From: Sanguibacter sp. HDW7
Lineage (GTDB): Bacteria > Actinomycetota > Actinomycetes > Actinomycetales > Cellulomonadaceae
Direction: 5' to 3'
DNA length: 64,000 bases
Assembly (NCBI RefSeq): GCF_011300875.1
Contig: NZ_CP049862.1
Span: 1,860,001 to 1,924,000 of the forward strand
Below are positions 31,360-40,788 of the stretch, one piece after another. A program made the position numbers and the translations under genes. Positions within the stretch are counted from its first letter, which is position 1, and each line of letters opens with the position of its first letter. The notes below the pieces were generated by a model, which saw only the letters and a program-made list of their open reading frames with translations, searched no databases and was not told the DNA's origin.

Positions 31360-33005
31360 CCACGACCCAGCCCGAGACCGCGATCGGCGCGGCCGCCGAC
31401 TACCTCGACCAGCGCACCGGCATCGGTTCGGTGGTCAAGGAGTTCGCCCGCAAGATCTTCCCCGACCACTGGTCGTTCCTCCTCGGCGAGATCGCCCTGT
31501 ACTCGTTCGTCGTCCTGCTCATCTCGGGCGGGTTCCTCACGATGTTCTTCGTGCCGTCCATGGGCTTCACGACGTACCCGTCGGACTCGCTCCCCGTGTC
31601 GATGCAGGGCGTGGAGATGTCGGAGGCGTTCGCCTCGACGCTCCACATGTCCTTCGAGGTCCGCGGCGGTCTGCTCATGCGGCAGATCCACCACTGGGCC
31701 GCGCTGCTCTTCATGGCGTCGATCGTCACGCACATGATGCGCGTCTTCTTCACCGGGGCGTTCCGCAAGCCGCGTGAGCTCAACTGGCTCGTCGGCTTCA
31801 CGCTCATGATCCTCGGCCTCCTCGCCGGGTTCTCCGGCTACTCGCTCCCCGACGACGTGCTCTCCGGCAACGGTCTGCGCATCGCCGACGGCGTCGCGAA
31901 GTCGATCCCGATCATCGGTGCGTTCGCCTCCTACATGCTCTTCGGGGGAGAGTTCCCGGGCGAGCACATCATCCCGCGCCTCTTCACGGTGCACATCCTG
32001 CTCGTGCCGGCGCTCATCCTCGCGTTCGTGGGCATCCACCTGCTCATGGTCGTGCTCCACAAGCACACGCAGTACCCGGGTGGCGGCCGCACGAGCAAGA
32101 ACGTCGTGGGCTTCCCGGTATTCCCGGTGTACGCAGCCAAGGCCGGCGGCTTCTTCTTCATCGTGTTCGGCGTGCTCGCCGTCATGGGTGCGACGCTCGC
32201 GATCAACAACGTGTGGAACTACGGTCCCTACGACCCGTCCCCCGTCTCGGCCGGTGCCCAGCCTGACTGGTACATGCTGTTCCTCGAGGGCGGCCTGCGA
32301 CTCATGCCCGGCTGGGAGTGGGTGATCGCTGGCTTCACGATCCCGATCAACATCCTCGTGCCCGGCGTCGTCATCCCTGGTCTGCTGTTCACGTTCCTCG
32401 CGGTCTACCCGTTCATCGAGGCCCGTGTCACGCAGGACAAGTCCGACCACCACATCCTCGACCGACCGCGGAACGTCCCGGTCCGCACGGGTCTCGGCGT
32501 CGCGTTCCTCACGGCGTTCATCATCCTCGTGCTCGCCGGCTCGAACGACCTCATCGCGACGCACTTCGAGATGTCGATCAACACGATCACGTGGATCTTC
32601 CGCGTCGGCATCTTCGTCGCCCCGGTGTTCGCCTTCATGGTGACGAAGCGCCTCTGCCTCGCGCTCCAGCGCAAGGACCGCGAGCTCGTGCTCCACGGCC
32701 ACGAGGCTGCGCGTCTCGTGCGCTTCGAGTCCGGCGAGGTCATCGAGGTCCACAAGCCGCTCACGGACCAGGAGCGTTGGCTCCGCGTCAACTACACGGC
32801 GCACGCCCCGCTCGTCATCGAGCCCGGCGAGGACGCCCGTGGTGTCCGTCGCAAGGGATACGCCGCCGACAAGCGCTGGCAGGCGCTCTCCCGGTTCTTC
32901 TACGAGGACCGCATCCAGCCCGTCACGCCCGCGGAGATCGCGAACGCGCACGGGTCCCACCACGAGGTCGAGGGCTCCGAGGACGCGCCGCAGATCGGTC
33001 ACTGA
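31356..33005 (+). CDS. qcrB: Cytochrome bc1 complex cytochrome b subunit
   Basis: Quinol-oxidising subunit with two b haems. The 549-residue protein is longer than canonical cytochrome b because of the C-terminal cytoplasmic extension typical of actinobacteria (from about residue 430). Haem-ligand helices include MRQIHHWAALLFMASIVTHMMRVFFTG and FTVHILLVPALILAFVGIHLLMVVLHKH. The Qo-site PEWY-type motif reads PDWYMLFLEG, the usual actinobacterial variant. The start GTG at 31356 overlaps the qcrA stop. A hairpin terminator closes the cluster 53 bases downstream. Confidence 0.96.
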   Translation: MTTTQPETAIGAAADYLDQRTGIGSVVKEFARKIFPDHWSFLLGEIALYSFVVLLISGGFLTMFFVPSMGFTTYPSDSLPVSMQGVEMSEAFASTLHMSFEVRGGLLMRQIHHWAALLFMASIVTHMMRVFFTGAFRKPRELNWLVGFTLMILGLLAGFSGYSLPDDVLSGNGLRIADGVAKSIPIIGAFASYMLFGGEFPGEHIIPRLFTVHILLVPALILAFVGIHLLMVVLHKHTQYPGGGRTSKNVVGFPVFPVYAAKAGGFFFIVFGVLAVMGATLAINNVWNYGPYDPSPVSAGAQPDWYMLFLEGGLRLMPGWEWVIAGFTIPINILVPGVVIPGLLFTFLAVYPFIEARVTQDKSDHHILDRPRNVPVRTGLGVAFLTAFIILVLAGSNDLIATHFEMSINTITWIFRVGIFVAPVFAFMVTKRLCLALQRKDRELVLHGHEAARLVRFESGEVIEVHKPLTDQERWLRVNYTAHAPLVIEPGEDARGVRRKGYAADKRWQALSRFFYEDRIQPVTPAEIANAHGSHHEVEGSEDAPQIGH

Positions 33006-33058
33006 TCGACGCGCAGCCTGGAATGCCAGAGACTGAACCTGTGTTCACCTAGCAGGAC

Positions 33059-33094
33059 GTGAGCCCCGCGGCCGGAGACGGCCGCGGGGCTCAC
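33059..33094 (+). terminator. Hairpin terminator of the ctaE-qcrCAB cluster
   Basis: 16-bp perfect stem (33059-33074 with 33079-33094), 4-base loop. Confidence 0.8.
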
Positions 33095-33174
33095 GTGCAA
33101 GGACGCCGCCGCACGAGACGGCAGCGTCGACACCCGAGGGCGCAAGTCGCCCACGACGATGGAGGCAGCACGGC

Positions 33175-33801
33175 ATGGCCGAGTACACCCTTCCCGACCT
33201 CTCCTACGACTACGGCGCACTGGACCCGCACATCTCCGGCCGCATCATGGAGCTTCACCACTCGAAGCACCACGCCGCGTACGTCGCCGGCGCCAACGCC
33301 GCGCTCGACGCCCTCGCGGAGGCCCGCTCGACGGGCAACCTCGGCGCCGTCAACATGCTCGAGAAGAACCTCGCGTTCAACCTCGGTGGTCACGTCAACC
33401 ACTCGGTCTTCTGGCAGAACCTCTCCCCCGAGGGCGGCGACCGTCCCGAGGGTGAGCTCGCCGCCGCGATCGACGAGTTCTTCGGCTCGTTCGACGCCTT
33501 CGTCGCTCACTTCACCGCGAACGCCCTCGGCATCCAGGGCTCCGGCTGGTCCATCCTCGCGTGGGACACCCTCGGCCAGAAGCTCATCATCGTCCAGCTC
33601 TACGACCAGCAGGGCAACCTGCCCATCGGCGTCGTGCCGCTGCTCATGCTCGACATGTGGGAGCACGCCTTCTACCTCGACTACGTCAACGTCAAGGCTG
33701 ACTACGTCAAGGCGTTCTGGAACATCGTCAGCTGGTCGGACGTCGCCGCTCGCCTCGAGCGCGCCCGTTCGCAGGGTCAGGGCCTCATCGTCGCCCTCTG
33801 A
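33175..33801 (+). CDS. sodA: Superoxide dismutase, Mn/Fe family (Mn likely)
   Basis: Converts superoxide to hydrogen peroxide and oxygen. The 208-residue enzyme has metal ligands in [20 protein letters not shown] and [11 protein letters not shown]. The [10 protein letters not shown] and LYDQQGN sequences put Gln where the iron-type enzyme of M. tuberculosis has His, favouring manganese; that is inference. GGAGG precedes the ATG at about eight bases. Placed after the respiratory operon, but with its own gap and terminator. Confidence 0.95.
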   Translation: MAEYTLPDLSYDYGALDPHISGRIMELHHSKHHAAYVAGANAALDALAEARSTGNLGAVNMLEKNLAFNLGGHVNHSVFWQNLSPEGGDRPEGELAAAIDEFFGSFDAFVAHFTANALGIQGSGWSILAWDTLGQKLIIVQLYDQQGNLPIGVVPLLMLDMWEHAFYLDYVNVKADYVKAFWNIVSWSDVAARLERARSQGQGLIVAL

Positions 33802-33814
33802 CACCCCGGACGTC

Positions 33815-33851
33815 CCGCAGGGCGGCCACCCACCGGGTGGTCGCCCTGCGG
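33815..33851 (+). terminator. Hairpin terminator of sodA
   Basis: 17-bp stem (33815-33831 with 33835-33851), one mismatch, 3-base loop, 14 bases after the stop. Confidence 0.75.
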
Positions 33852-33977
33852 TGTACCTGCACCACTGTCGCGGGCCTCTCAGGTCCGCTGACCTGCGGCG
33901 CCGTATCACCGCCCGGGCCCCGGGCTACGATCATGAGAAGCGGGGCGCAAGGCCCCGCCGCGGACCAAGGAGTCGAC

Positions 33978-34190
33978 ATGAAGCCGCAGGAGCGCACCGC
34001 AGGGCGCGCATTCACGGACACGCTCGCTCACGTTCTCGGACCGCCGCAGGTCGGCGACTACGCAGCCCCGATCCGCCCGGTCAACGCCGAGGAACGGGCG
34101 CGCGAGAAGGAGCTGAGGAGCCGCTTCCGCCGGGTCGTAGCACCCGACGGCACGGTCCATCTCGTCGACACACGACCCGACGAGGGCTGA
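33978..34190 (+). CDS. Small hypothetical protein
   Basis: A 70-residue basic protein (MKPQERTAGRAFTDTL to VDTRPDEG) with a helical Arg/Glu-rich middle (NAEERAREKELRSRFRRVV). No motif was recognised. Support for coding: AAGGAG correctly placed before the ATG, a TACGAT -10-like hexamer at 33926-33931, and a hairpin terminator directly after the stop, giving a compact transcription unit. Confidence 0.65.
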   Translation: MKPQERTAGRAFTDTLAHVLGPPQVGDYAAPIRPVNAEERAREKELRSRFRRVVAPDGTVHLVDTRPDEG

Positions 34191-34202
34191 GCACACACAC
34201 GA

Positions 34203-34246
34203 CGAACGCCCGCACCAGCGCCAGACGGCGCAGGTGCGGGCGTTCG
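34203..34246 (+). terminator. Hairpin terminator of the small hypothetical gene
   Basis: Outer 14-bp stem (34203-34216 with 34233-34246) and an inner 5-bp helix with a 4-base loop. Confidence 0.75.
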
Positions 34247-34518
34247 CACGTCCGGCCTCCCCCGAGACCCCCGGTCGCCCGGAAGCCCCGCCGTCGCCCG
34301 GAGGACCCTCCCTCGGCCGCGGTCGCTCCCCCACTGCCCCTCGGGGGTATCAGAAGGACCGGCCTGCCCCGCGGGTGATGCCGCAGGCCTGGCGAGACCT
34401 CACGAGGTCCGACCTGAGGCACAGTGGGCCCCACCGGCAGTCCTCTTGGGCCCGGTGATGCACCGCGGGTGCTCGCCTGAAGACGGACGAGGCCCCACAG
34501 CATCGAGCGTCGTGCTCC
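34247..34518. other. Intergenic stretch with several small hairpins, no gene recognised
   Basis: This 272-base interval lies between two opposing terminators. It holds no coding-like frame. Short inverted repeats occur in series: 34361-34367 with 34383-34389, 34396-34400 with 34405-34409, 34426-34431 with 34448-34453, and 34461-34471. I could not match it to a known riboswitch or small RNA, and in such GC-rich DNA short stems arise by chance. Confidence 0.4.
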
Positions 34519-34566
34519 GGAGACAGCGAGGGCCGCACCCCGTGGGGTGCGGCCCTCGCTGTCTCC
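34519..34566 (-). terminator. Terminator of the ctaCDF cluster
   Basis: 23-bp perfect stem (34519-34541 with 34544-34566) closed by two bases, 30 bases past the ctaF stop on the minus strand. Confidence 0.85.
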
Positions 34567-34595
34567 GCGGTGGCCGTGAGGCCGCCAGGGATCGA

Positions 34596-34994
34596 TCAGT
34601 GCGCGTGGATGCCGCGCGAGTACTCCATGACCCAGCCGGTCACCGCGATGACGGAGAATCCGGCGCCGATGTAGAAGACCCACCAGCCGGCCGCGAGGCC
34701 GAGGAAGCAGATCGACGCGGCGATCGCGAGAACCAGCGGCCACCAGCTCCACGGGGCAAAGGTGCCGAGCTCGCCGGCACCCTCCGCGATCTCACCTTCC
34801 GGGTCGTCCTCGGGGCGTGCGTCGATGTGACGCGCGGTGAGCCAGAGATAGCCGGCGATCATGCCGACAAGCCCCGCGAGCAGGAACAGCGCAGCGGTGC
34901 CCACGGGCTCGAAGCTGCTCGTCAGGCCGTAGGCGAGCGCAACGATGAGGAAGAACGGCACGAGGGCCGCGAAGAGCCGGGTCTCGATCTTCAC
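34596..34994 (-). CDS. ctaF: Cytochrome c oxidase subunit IV (actinobacterial CtaF)
   Basis: A 132-residue four-helix membrane subunit found in actinobacterial aa3 oxidases. Helices are at about 5-25, 32-52, 84-104 and 106-126, with a polar acidic loop [20 protein letters not shown] between the second and third and the conserved FAPWSWWPL. It begins with a GTG at 34994 that overlaps the ctaD stop as GTGA. It is the last gene of the ctaC-ctaD-ctaF operon. Confidence 0.93.
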   Translation of the reverse strand: MKIETRLFAALVPFFLIVALAYGLTSSFEPVGTAALFLLAGLVGMIAGYLWLTARHIDARPEDDPEGEIAEGAGELGTFAPWSWWPLVLAIAASICFLGLAAGWWVFYIGAGFSVIAVTGWVMEYSRGIHAH

Positions 34995-36724
34995 TTGTCG
35001 TCACCCTTCGGGTCGTCGGTGGCTCCGAGCGCGTTCGGCTGGGCCTGCGGTGCGGACACCTCGCCGTGGACGTAGTCCATCGCGGCGACCTCCGGGTGGT
35101 GGAGGTCGAAGGCCGGGCGCTCCGAGCGGATGCGCGGCACCGAGGTGAAGTTGTGGCGCGGAGGCGGGCAGGAGGTCGCCCACTCGAGCGAGCCGCCGAA
35201 GCCCCACGGGTCGTCGATCTCGACCTTGGGCGCTCGGCGCCAGGTGATGTAGACGTTCCAGAGGAACGGCAGCGTCGAGGCGGCCAGGAGGAACGAGCCG
35301 TAGGTCGAGACCTGGTTCATCCAGGTGAAGCCCTCCTCCGGCATGTAGTCCGGGTAGCGGCGCGGCATGCCCGCGACGCCGAGCCAGTGCTGGACGAGGA
35401 AGGTCGCGTGGAAGCCGACGAAGAGCATCCAGAAGTGGACCTTGCCGAGCTTCTCGTTGAGCATGCGGCCCGTGAACTTGGGCCACCAGAAGTAGAAGCC
35501 GGCGAACATCGCGAAGACCACGGTGCCGAAGACGACGTAGTGGAAGTGCGCGACGACGAAGTAGGAGTCCGACAGGTGGAAGTCGAGCACCGGCGTCGAG
35601 AGGATGACACCCGTGAGGCCACCGAAGAGGAACGTCACGAGGAAGCCGAGCGCCCAGAGCATGGGGGTGTCGAAGGTGAGCTTCCCTCGCCACATCGTGC
35701 CGATCCAGTTGAAGAACTTCACGCCTGTCGGGACGGCGATCGCCATCGTCATGAGCGAGAAGAACGGCAGGAGCACGGCGCCCGTGACATACATGTGGTG
35801 GGCCCACACGGTGACGGAGAGCGCGGCGATCGCGATGATCGCGTACACCATGCCCTTGTAGCCGAAGAGCGGCTTGCGGCTGAAGACCGGGATGATCTCG
35901 GTGATGATGCCGAAGAACGGCAGCGCGATGATGTAGACCTCGGGGTGGCCGAAGAACCAGAAGAGGTGCTGCCAGAGGATGGCGCCGCCGTTCTCCGGGT
36001 TGAAGATCTGCGCGCCGAGGCGGCGGTCGGCACCGAGCGCGAAGAGCGCGGCGGCGAGCGGCGGGAACGCCATGAGGATGAGGATCGACGTGACGAGCGT
36101 TCCCCACGTGAAGACGGGCATGCGGAACATCGTCATGCCGGGGACGCGCATCGTGATGATCGTCGTGATGAAGTTGACGGCACCGAGGATCGTGCCGAAA
36201 CCACCCATGGCGAGGCCGAAGACCCAGAGGTCACCACCGAGCCCCGGGCTGAAGGTCGCGTTCGACAGCGGTGCATAGCCGAACCAGCCGAACGACGCGG
36301 CGCCCTGACGCGTGAAGAAGCCTGAGCACGCGATGAGGCCACCGAAGAGGTAGAGCCAGTACGCGAACATGTTGAGCCGCGGGAACGCGACGTCGGGGGC
36401 ACCGATCTGCAGCGGCGTGATGACGTTCGCGAAGCCTGCGAAGAGCGGCGTCGCGAAGAGCAGCAGCATGATCGTGCCGTGCATCGTGAAGAGCTGGTTG
36501 TACTGCTCCTTGCTCTGCACGATCTGGATGCCGGGCTCGAAGAGCTCGGCACGGATCACGAGCGCCATCACTCCTGCGATGCAGAAGAAGATGAACGACG
36601 TGATGAGGTACATGTAGCCGATCGTCTTGTGGTCGGTGGAGGTGATCCACTTGACGATCGTGCGCCCCATGTTCTTGCGCGCGGGCGCGAGGCCCGGGAC
36701 CGCGGTCTGGGTGGCGGCGGACAT
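34991..36724 (-). CDS. ctaD: Cytochrome c oxidase subunit I
   Basis: Catalytic subunit holding haem a and the haem a3-CuB centre. The 577-residue protein has 12 helices, [12 protein letters not shown] (haem a ligand), [14 protein letters not shown] (CuB His and the His-Tyr crosslink), WAHHMYVTG (CuB His pair) and HFHYVVFG (haem ligands). The ATG at 36724 overlaps the ctaC stop as TGATG; a GTG one codon earlier is possible. Translationally coupled to ctaF. Confidence 0.97.
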   Translation of the reverse strand: MSAATQTAVPGLAPARKNMGRTIVKWITSTDHKTIGYMYLITSFIFFCIAGVMALVIRAELFEPGIQIVQSKEQYNQLFTMHGTIMLLLFATPLFAGFANVITPLQIGAPDVAFPRLNMFAYWLYLFGGLIACSGFFTRQGAASFGWFGYAPLSNATFSPGLGGDLWVFGLAMGGFGTILGAVNFITTIITMRVPGMTMFRMPVFTWGTLVTSILILMAFPPLAAALFALGADRRLGAQIFNPENGGAILWQHLFWFFGHPEVYIIALPFFGIITEIIPVFSRKPLFGYKGMVYAIIAIAALSVTVWAHHMYVTGAVLLPFFSLMTMAIAVPTGVKFFNWIGTMWRGKLTFDTPMLWALGFLVTFLFGGLTGVILSTPVLDFHLSDSYFVVAHFHYVVFGTVVFAMFAGFYFWWPKFTGRMLNEKLGKVHFWMLFVGFHATFLVQHWLGVAGMPRRYPDYMPEEGFTWMNQVSTYGSFLLAASTLPFLWNVYITWRRAPKVEIDDPWGFGGSLEWATSCPPPRHNFTSVPRIRSERPAFDLHHPEVAAMDYVHGEVSAPQAQPNALGATDDPKGDDK

Positions 36725-37635
36725 CACTTCTCACCTTCCGTGGACGAGAGGTTGGCGTCGTCCTGCTGGCGGACCAGGTCCATGCCGAGGGCGCCGGTCT
36801 GGCCCTTGGCGCGGAGGGCCTCCATCGCGGCGTCGTACTCGGCGCGCGGGACGATCGCGACGTTGAAGAGCATGCCCGAGTGGTGCTCGCCACAGAGCTC
36901 GGCGCACTTGCCGGCGTAGAAGCCGATGCGCTCGGGGGTGACGTGCATCTTGTTCGTGCGGTGCGGGATCATGTCGAGCTTGTCGAGGAACGCGGGCACC
37001 CAGAACGAGTGGATGACGTCGCGGGAGTCGAGGATGAGCTCGACCTTCTCGCCGACAGGCAGGTAGAGGGTCGGCAGGGACTCGTCGGTGCCCACCGCGC
37101 CGTCGAGGCTCGTCGTGCCGCCGAGCTTGGAGACGTCGCTCGCGTGGACGCCGGACTCGTAGACGTCGTCGTCAAGGTAGTTGAAGTCCCAGCTCCACTG
37201 CTTGCCGACGACCTGGATGGTCACGTCCGGGGTGTCGGAGGTGTCGCGGATCTCGGCCATGTCGCGCTGCGTGAAGTAGAACAGCACGCCGATCATGATG
37301 ATCGGGATGGCCGTGTACATCATCTCGAGCGGGATGTGGTACCGCGTCTGGACGGGCAGCTGGTGGTCGTCCTTGCGCTTGCGGTAGGCGACCACGCACC
37401 AGAGCATGAGGCCCCACGTGATGAGGCCCACGACGAGAAGAGCGGCCCACGAGCCGACCCACATGTTGGTGATGCGGTCGGTGTGGTTCGTCACCGGCCC
37501 GTCGGAGTACCCGGGAAGGAAGCCGCGCTGGGCCTCCTCGGAGCATCCGGACAGCGCGAGCACGACGAGGACCGAGAGCGAGATCGCTCCGATCCTCGTG
37601 CGCCGGCTGCGGCTGGGGGGAGTCTGCGAGTGCAA
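36724..37635 (-). CDS. ctaC: Cytochrome c oxidase subunit II, lipoprotein
   Basis: Electron-entry subunit with the binuclear CuA centre. The 303-residue form starts at the TTG at 37635, chosen because GAAAGG sits seven bases upstream and the signal peptide then has usual length. A GTG farther up (37653) is the alternative. Lipobox LSGC follows a basic and hydrophobic signal. Two transmembrane helices follow, then the cupredoxin domain with VIHSFWVP and [12 protein letters not shown], which supply the CuA ligands. First gene of the ctaCDF operon and divergent from the NifS-like gene. Confidence 0.94.
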   Translation of the reverse strand: MHSQTPPSRSRRTRIGAISLSVLVVLALSGCSEEAQRGFLPGYSDGPVTNHTDRITNMWVGSWAALLVVGLITWGLMLWCVVAYRKRKDDHQLPVQTRYHIPLEMMYTAIPIIMIGVLFYFTQRDMAEIRDTSDTPDVTIQVVGKQWSWDFNYLDDDVYESGVHASDVSKLGGTTSLDGAVGTDESLPTLYLPVGEKVELILDSRDVIHSFWVPAFLDKLDMIPHRTNKMHVTPERIGFYAGKCAELCGEHHSGMLFNVAIVPRAEYDAAMEALRAKGQTGALGMDLVRQQDDANLSSTEGEK

Positions 37636-37799
37636 GGGTGGGCCTTTCACGTCACGTCCTGGTGGCGGGCACGCCACTGGGACCTTGGTCCTCATCGGTC
37701 CGAGCCTATCGCTTCCCACCACCTCTTCTCCCCAGGTTGCGCACGCAGGTCACGTCACTTCCCGAGGTTGTGTCACCAAGAACCCCGCGGGCGCTCGGA

Positions 37800-37805
37800 T
37801 AGCGT
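37800..37805 (+). promoter_or_regulatory. -10 element of a leaderless NifS-like transcript
   Basis: TAGCGT, six bases, then the GTG at 37812. Confidence 0.5.
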
Positions 37806-37811
37806 TCGGGT

Positions 37812-38975
37812 GTGACCCCGACCACCCCATCAGCCCCCGCCTCCCCCCGCGTCGTCCTCGACGCCGGGGGCGCCGCACCGCTTCTGCCGGAGACGCTCGA
37901 GGCGCTCTACGCCGCTCGCCTCGAGGCCTGGTCGGGTCCCCGACGGCTGCACTCCGAGGGGCGGCGCGCGAACCTCCTCCTCGGTGCGGCACGCGAGACC
38001 GTCGCGGCCGCCGTCGGGGCACGCACCGAGGAGGTGCGCTTCGCGCCGTCGCACACGGCGGCGCTCCACGCGGCCGTCGGGGCGATCGCTCCCGCGCGAC
38101 GGCGTATCGGTCGGCGCATCGTCGCGAGCGCCGTCGAGCGTTCCGCCGTCCTCGCCGCGGCCGAGCACACGTCGCCCGACGAGGTGACCCTGGTCCCGGT
38201 CGACAGTCTGGGACGAGTCGACGCGGACGCCTTCGGGACGGCGGTCGCAGGCGAGGGCGTCGGGCTCGCGTGCCTCCAGCACGCCAACGCCGAGGTCGGC
38301 ACGCTGCAGCCCGTCTCGGCGGTCCATGCCGCTGCGCGCACGGCAGGCGTGCCGCTGCTCGTCGACGCCGGCGCGTCGCTCGGCCACGTCGACGTCGGTC
38401 CGTCGTGGGACGTCCTCATCGCGGACCCTGCGGACTGGGGCGGCCCCGACGGCGTGGGCGTCCTCGTCGTCCGTGCCGGGGTCCGCGCCCGGGTCCTCAC
38501 CCCTGAGGACCCGGACCCGTGGTTCCCCGGCGGCGCGAGCACGGCGGTCGCGTTCGCCGCCGCGGTCTCGCTCGCCGCGGCCCGCTCGCGGCAGGCGGCC
38601 GAGGACGCACGGCTGCGCGCGCTCGTCGCACGCATCCGGGAGCGCGTCCCGACGCTCGTGCCCGACGTCGACGTCGTGGGCGACCCGACGGACCGGCTCC
38701 CCCACGTCCTGACTTTCTCGTGCCTCTACGTCGACGGCGAGGCGATCCTCGGCGAGCTCGACGCGGCCGGCTTCGCGGTCGGCTCGGGTTCTGCGTGCAC
38801 GTCCCTCACGCTCCGGCCGAGCCATGTGCTCGCCGCGATGGGCGCGCTCACGCAGGGCAACGTGCGAATCACGCTCCACCCGGGCGTCTCGGAGGACGAC
38901 GTCGAGCGCTTCTGCGCCGTCCTGCCCGGCGCCGTCGCCCGCGTGCGCGCACGGCTCGGCGCCGACCTGCCCTGA
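37812..38975 (+). CDS. Cysteine desulfurase-like (NifS/class V aminotransferase fold), PLP lysine missing
   Basis: A 387-residue protein with the fold and length of NifS/IscS. The active-site Cys loop is intact: AVGSGSACTS with Cys329. Yet the PLP pocket is altered. Where IscS has SGHKxxGPKG, here the sequence is DPADWGGPDG, so the Schiff-base Lys is Asp208 and its His neighbour Ala207. The HKAV stacking site reads RSAV, and DAxQ reads DAGA. Canonical desulfurase activity is therefore doubtful. erpA and nadA, both Fe-S related, lie within 3 kb. It could be a scaffold, a sulfur relay or a decayed enzyme. The leaderless GTG start is well supported. Confidence 0.8.
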   Translation: MTPTTPSAPASPRVVLDAGGAAPLLPETLEALYAARLEAWSGPRRLHSEGRRANLLLGAARETVAAAVGARTEEVRFAPSHTAALHAAVGAIAPARRRIGRRIVASAVERSAVLAAAEHTSPDEVTLVPVDSLGRVDADAFGTAVAGEGVGLACLQHANAEVGTLQPVSAVHAAARTAGVPLLVDAGASLGHVDVGPSWDVLIADPADWGGPDGVGVLVVRAGVRARVLTPEDPDPWFPGGASTAVAFAAAVSLAAARSRQAAEDARLRALVARIRERVPTLVPDVDVVGDPTDRLPHVLTFSCLYVDGEAILGELDAAGFAVGSGSACTSLTLRPSHVLAAMGALTQGNVRITLHPGVSEDDVERFCAVLPGAVARVRARLGADLP

Positions 38976-39008
38976 GCGGGCCCCTCCCGAGCGCTTCCCC
39001 GCGACGCA

Positions 39009-39043
39009 CGAGGCCCGGAACCCCATCGGGGTCCCGGGCCTCG
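39009..39043. terminator. Bidirectional terminator between the NifS-like gene and erpA
   Basis: 16-bp stem (39009-39024 with 39028-39043), one wobble pair, 3-base loop, between convergent stops. Confidence 0.8.
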
Positions 39044-39060
39044 GTCAGGCTGTCAGCGGA

Positions 39061-39417
39061 TCAGCTGAAGGAGTCACCGCACGCGCACGAGCTGCCCGCG
39101 TTGGGGTTGTCGATCGTGAAGCCCTGCTTCTCGATCGTGTCGGCGAAGTCGATCGACGCGCCCTCGAGGTACGGGACGGACATCTTGTCGACGACGACCT
39201 CGACGCCGCCGAAGTCGCGCGTCGCGTCGCCGTCGAGCAGACGCTCGTCGAAGTAGAGCTGGTAGATGAGTCCGGAGCAGCCGCCCGGCTGCACCGCGAC
39301 ACGGAGGCGGAGGTCGTCGCGCCCCTCCTGCTCGAGGAGGCTGCGGACCTTGTCCGCGGCGACGTCGGTGAGGTCCACGCCGTGCGTGGTCTCGGTGGTC
39401 TGCGAAGTCTCGCTCAT
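39061..39417 (-). CDS. erpA: Iron-sulfur cluster insertion protein (A-type, ErpA)
   Basis: Carrier that hands Fe-S clusters to client enzymes. The 118-residue protein has the three conserved cysteines of A-type carriers, QPGGCSGLIY and SSCACG near the C-terminus. The ATG at 39417 follows CGGAG at six bases. Possible local clients include NadA and LipA, both 4Fe-4S enzymes encoded in this window (inference). It has its own terminator. Confidence 0.93.
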   Translation of the reverse strand: MSETSQTTETTHGVDLTDVAADKVRSLLEQEGRDDLRLRVAVQPGGCSGLIYQLYFDERLLDGDATRDFGGVEVVVDKMSVPYLEGASIDFADTIEKQGFTIDNPNAGSSCACGDSFS

Positions 39418-39558
39418 GTAGGTCTCCGGACGTGATGGCGGCAGGGACGGGTGTCCATCGGGTGCAACACCCTCGGTCCCCGCGATGTTCCCGGCCAGCG
39501 TACGCCGCCTCGCAGGCGGAGGCCGGAGACGTTCACCACACGCCCACGTCGGCAGGGA

Positions 39559-40701
39559 TCAGAGCCGCCAGGTCCGGGCGACGCGCGCGACCCTGTCCGA
39601 GGCGTCGTCGAGCGTCGTGCCGTCGGGACCGACTACGTCGTCGGCGGAGCGCCAGCCGGTCTCGTGGACCGCCGCGACGCCGAGCGCGGACCACTCACGA
39701 CGCCCGGACAGTGACGTCCCCGCGAGGACGACGACGGGGACCGCGGCGTCGAGCGCCGCCTCCGCGACGACGGGAAGCACGCCGTCGTGCGACTCGTCGC
39801 CGTCGAGCAGGGGGACGAGCACGACGACGAGGTCAGCTGCCGCCACGCGCCCCGCGACGCCCGCAAGGTCGGCGACGAGGGTCGCCGCCGGGACGAGCGG
39901 CACGCCGAGCGCGGCGAGAGCGAGCGCCGCTCCCCCGCCGGCCGCGCCGCCCCTGAGCGCCCCGAGCTCCCGGGCATGGTCGGCGACGGCGCGCGCGCTC
40001 GTCGTCGGTGCCGCCGCCCCGCCGAGCAGGTCGCGTCCGACGAGCGTGCCCGCACGTGCGGCGGCGATCGCATGGACGAGGTCGCCGAGGGAGCGCTCGA
40101 GCTCCTGCGACGACGCGGCATCGAGGACGTCGGGGGTGAGGCTGCCTGCCAGGCCGCCGAGGCCGAGGAGCGCGTCGGGCGCGAGGTGGGCGACGCGGAC
40201 GTCGCGCCCCGCGAGGGCACGACGCAGCGCGCCGAGGTCGGGCAGGTCGGCGGAGGACACTCCGCGCAGCGCCGGGCCGCCCCGATCGAGCCGCGCCGCG
40301 TCCGGTACGGGAGTCCCGAGGCCCTCGGCGAGCCCGACCAGCAGCCCGGCACCGCCGTCGGCCCACGGGACCGTCGTCGCCGGCGCGCGGCCGAGAGCAA
40401 GGAGCACCGTGCGCGCCTCGGTCCCGAGCGCGGACGCGAGGAGCGTTCCGAGAGCCCGCGACGAGCCGCGTGACGCGGCCTCGGCAGGGTCGGTCCCGGG
40501 CGCGGCGAGGGACGCGTCCGAGAGGACGACGACGTCGGTCATGCCACCGAGCGCCTCGGCGGTGCCCGGACGCCCGTCGGCGAGCGGGACGACGTCGACG
40601 ACCACGTCCTCGACGGTCCGGCGCCAGGCGTCCGCGACCCCTTCCGCCACCTGGGGGCCACGGGGGCCCCATCCACCTGAGCTCACGACGACGACACGCA
40701 C
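39559..40701 (-). CDS. Glycerate kinase-like protein, divergent
   Basis: A 380-residue protein with the overall layout of the bacterial glycerate kinase family: VVDVVPLADGRPGTAEAL near the start, a Gly-rich GALRGGAAGGGAALALAALG and DLVVVLVPLLDGDES. Key motifs are eroded. The N-terminal APDSFKG is SSGGWGPRG, and the TGEGRLD motif expected after DLVV is lost. Glycerate phosphorylation is uncertain. The GTG at 40701 is the first plausible start; the gene diverges from nadA with 87 bases between start codons. Confidence 0.65.
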   Translation of the reverse strand: MRVVVVSSGGWGPRGPQVAEGVADAWRRTVEDVVVDVVPLADGRPGTAEALGGMTDVVVLSDASLAAPGTDPAEAASRGSSRALGTLLASALGTEARTVLLALGRAPATTVPWADGGAGLLVGLAEGLGTPVPDAARLDRGGPALRGVSSADLPDLGALRRALAGRDVRVAHLAPDALLGLGGLAGSLTPDVLDAASSQELERSLGDLVHAIAAARAGTLVGRDLLGGAAAPTTSARAVADHARELGALRGGAAGGGAALALAALGVPLVPAATLVADLAGVAGRVAAADLVVVLVPLLDGDESHDGVLPVVAEAALDAAVPVVVLAGTSLSGRREWSALGVAAVHETGWRSADDVVGPDGTTLDDASDRVARVARTWRL

Positions 40702-40788
40702 CCACCCATGGTCGCACCCTCGCCCGGTCGGTCCCGCACGCCCGGACAACCCTGGGGCGGGGCGGCCGGATGTGGGACGATACCGGGC

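Noticed and set aside
34328-34471. Known riboswitch (TPP, SAM, glycine or cobalamin) in the oxidase-sodA gap
   Set aside because: None of the conserved core sequences was found, and there is no downstream gene in the right orientation.
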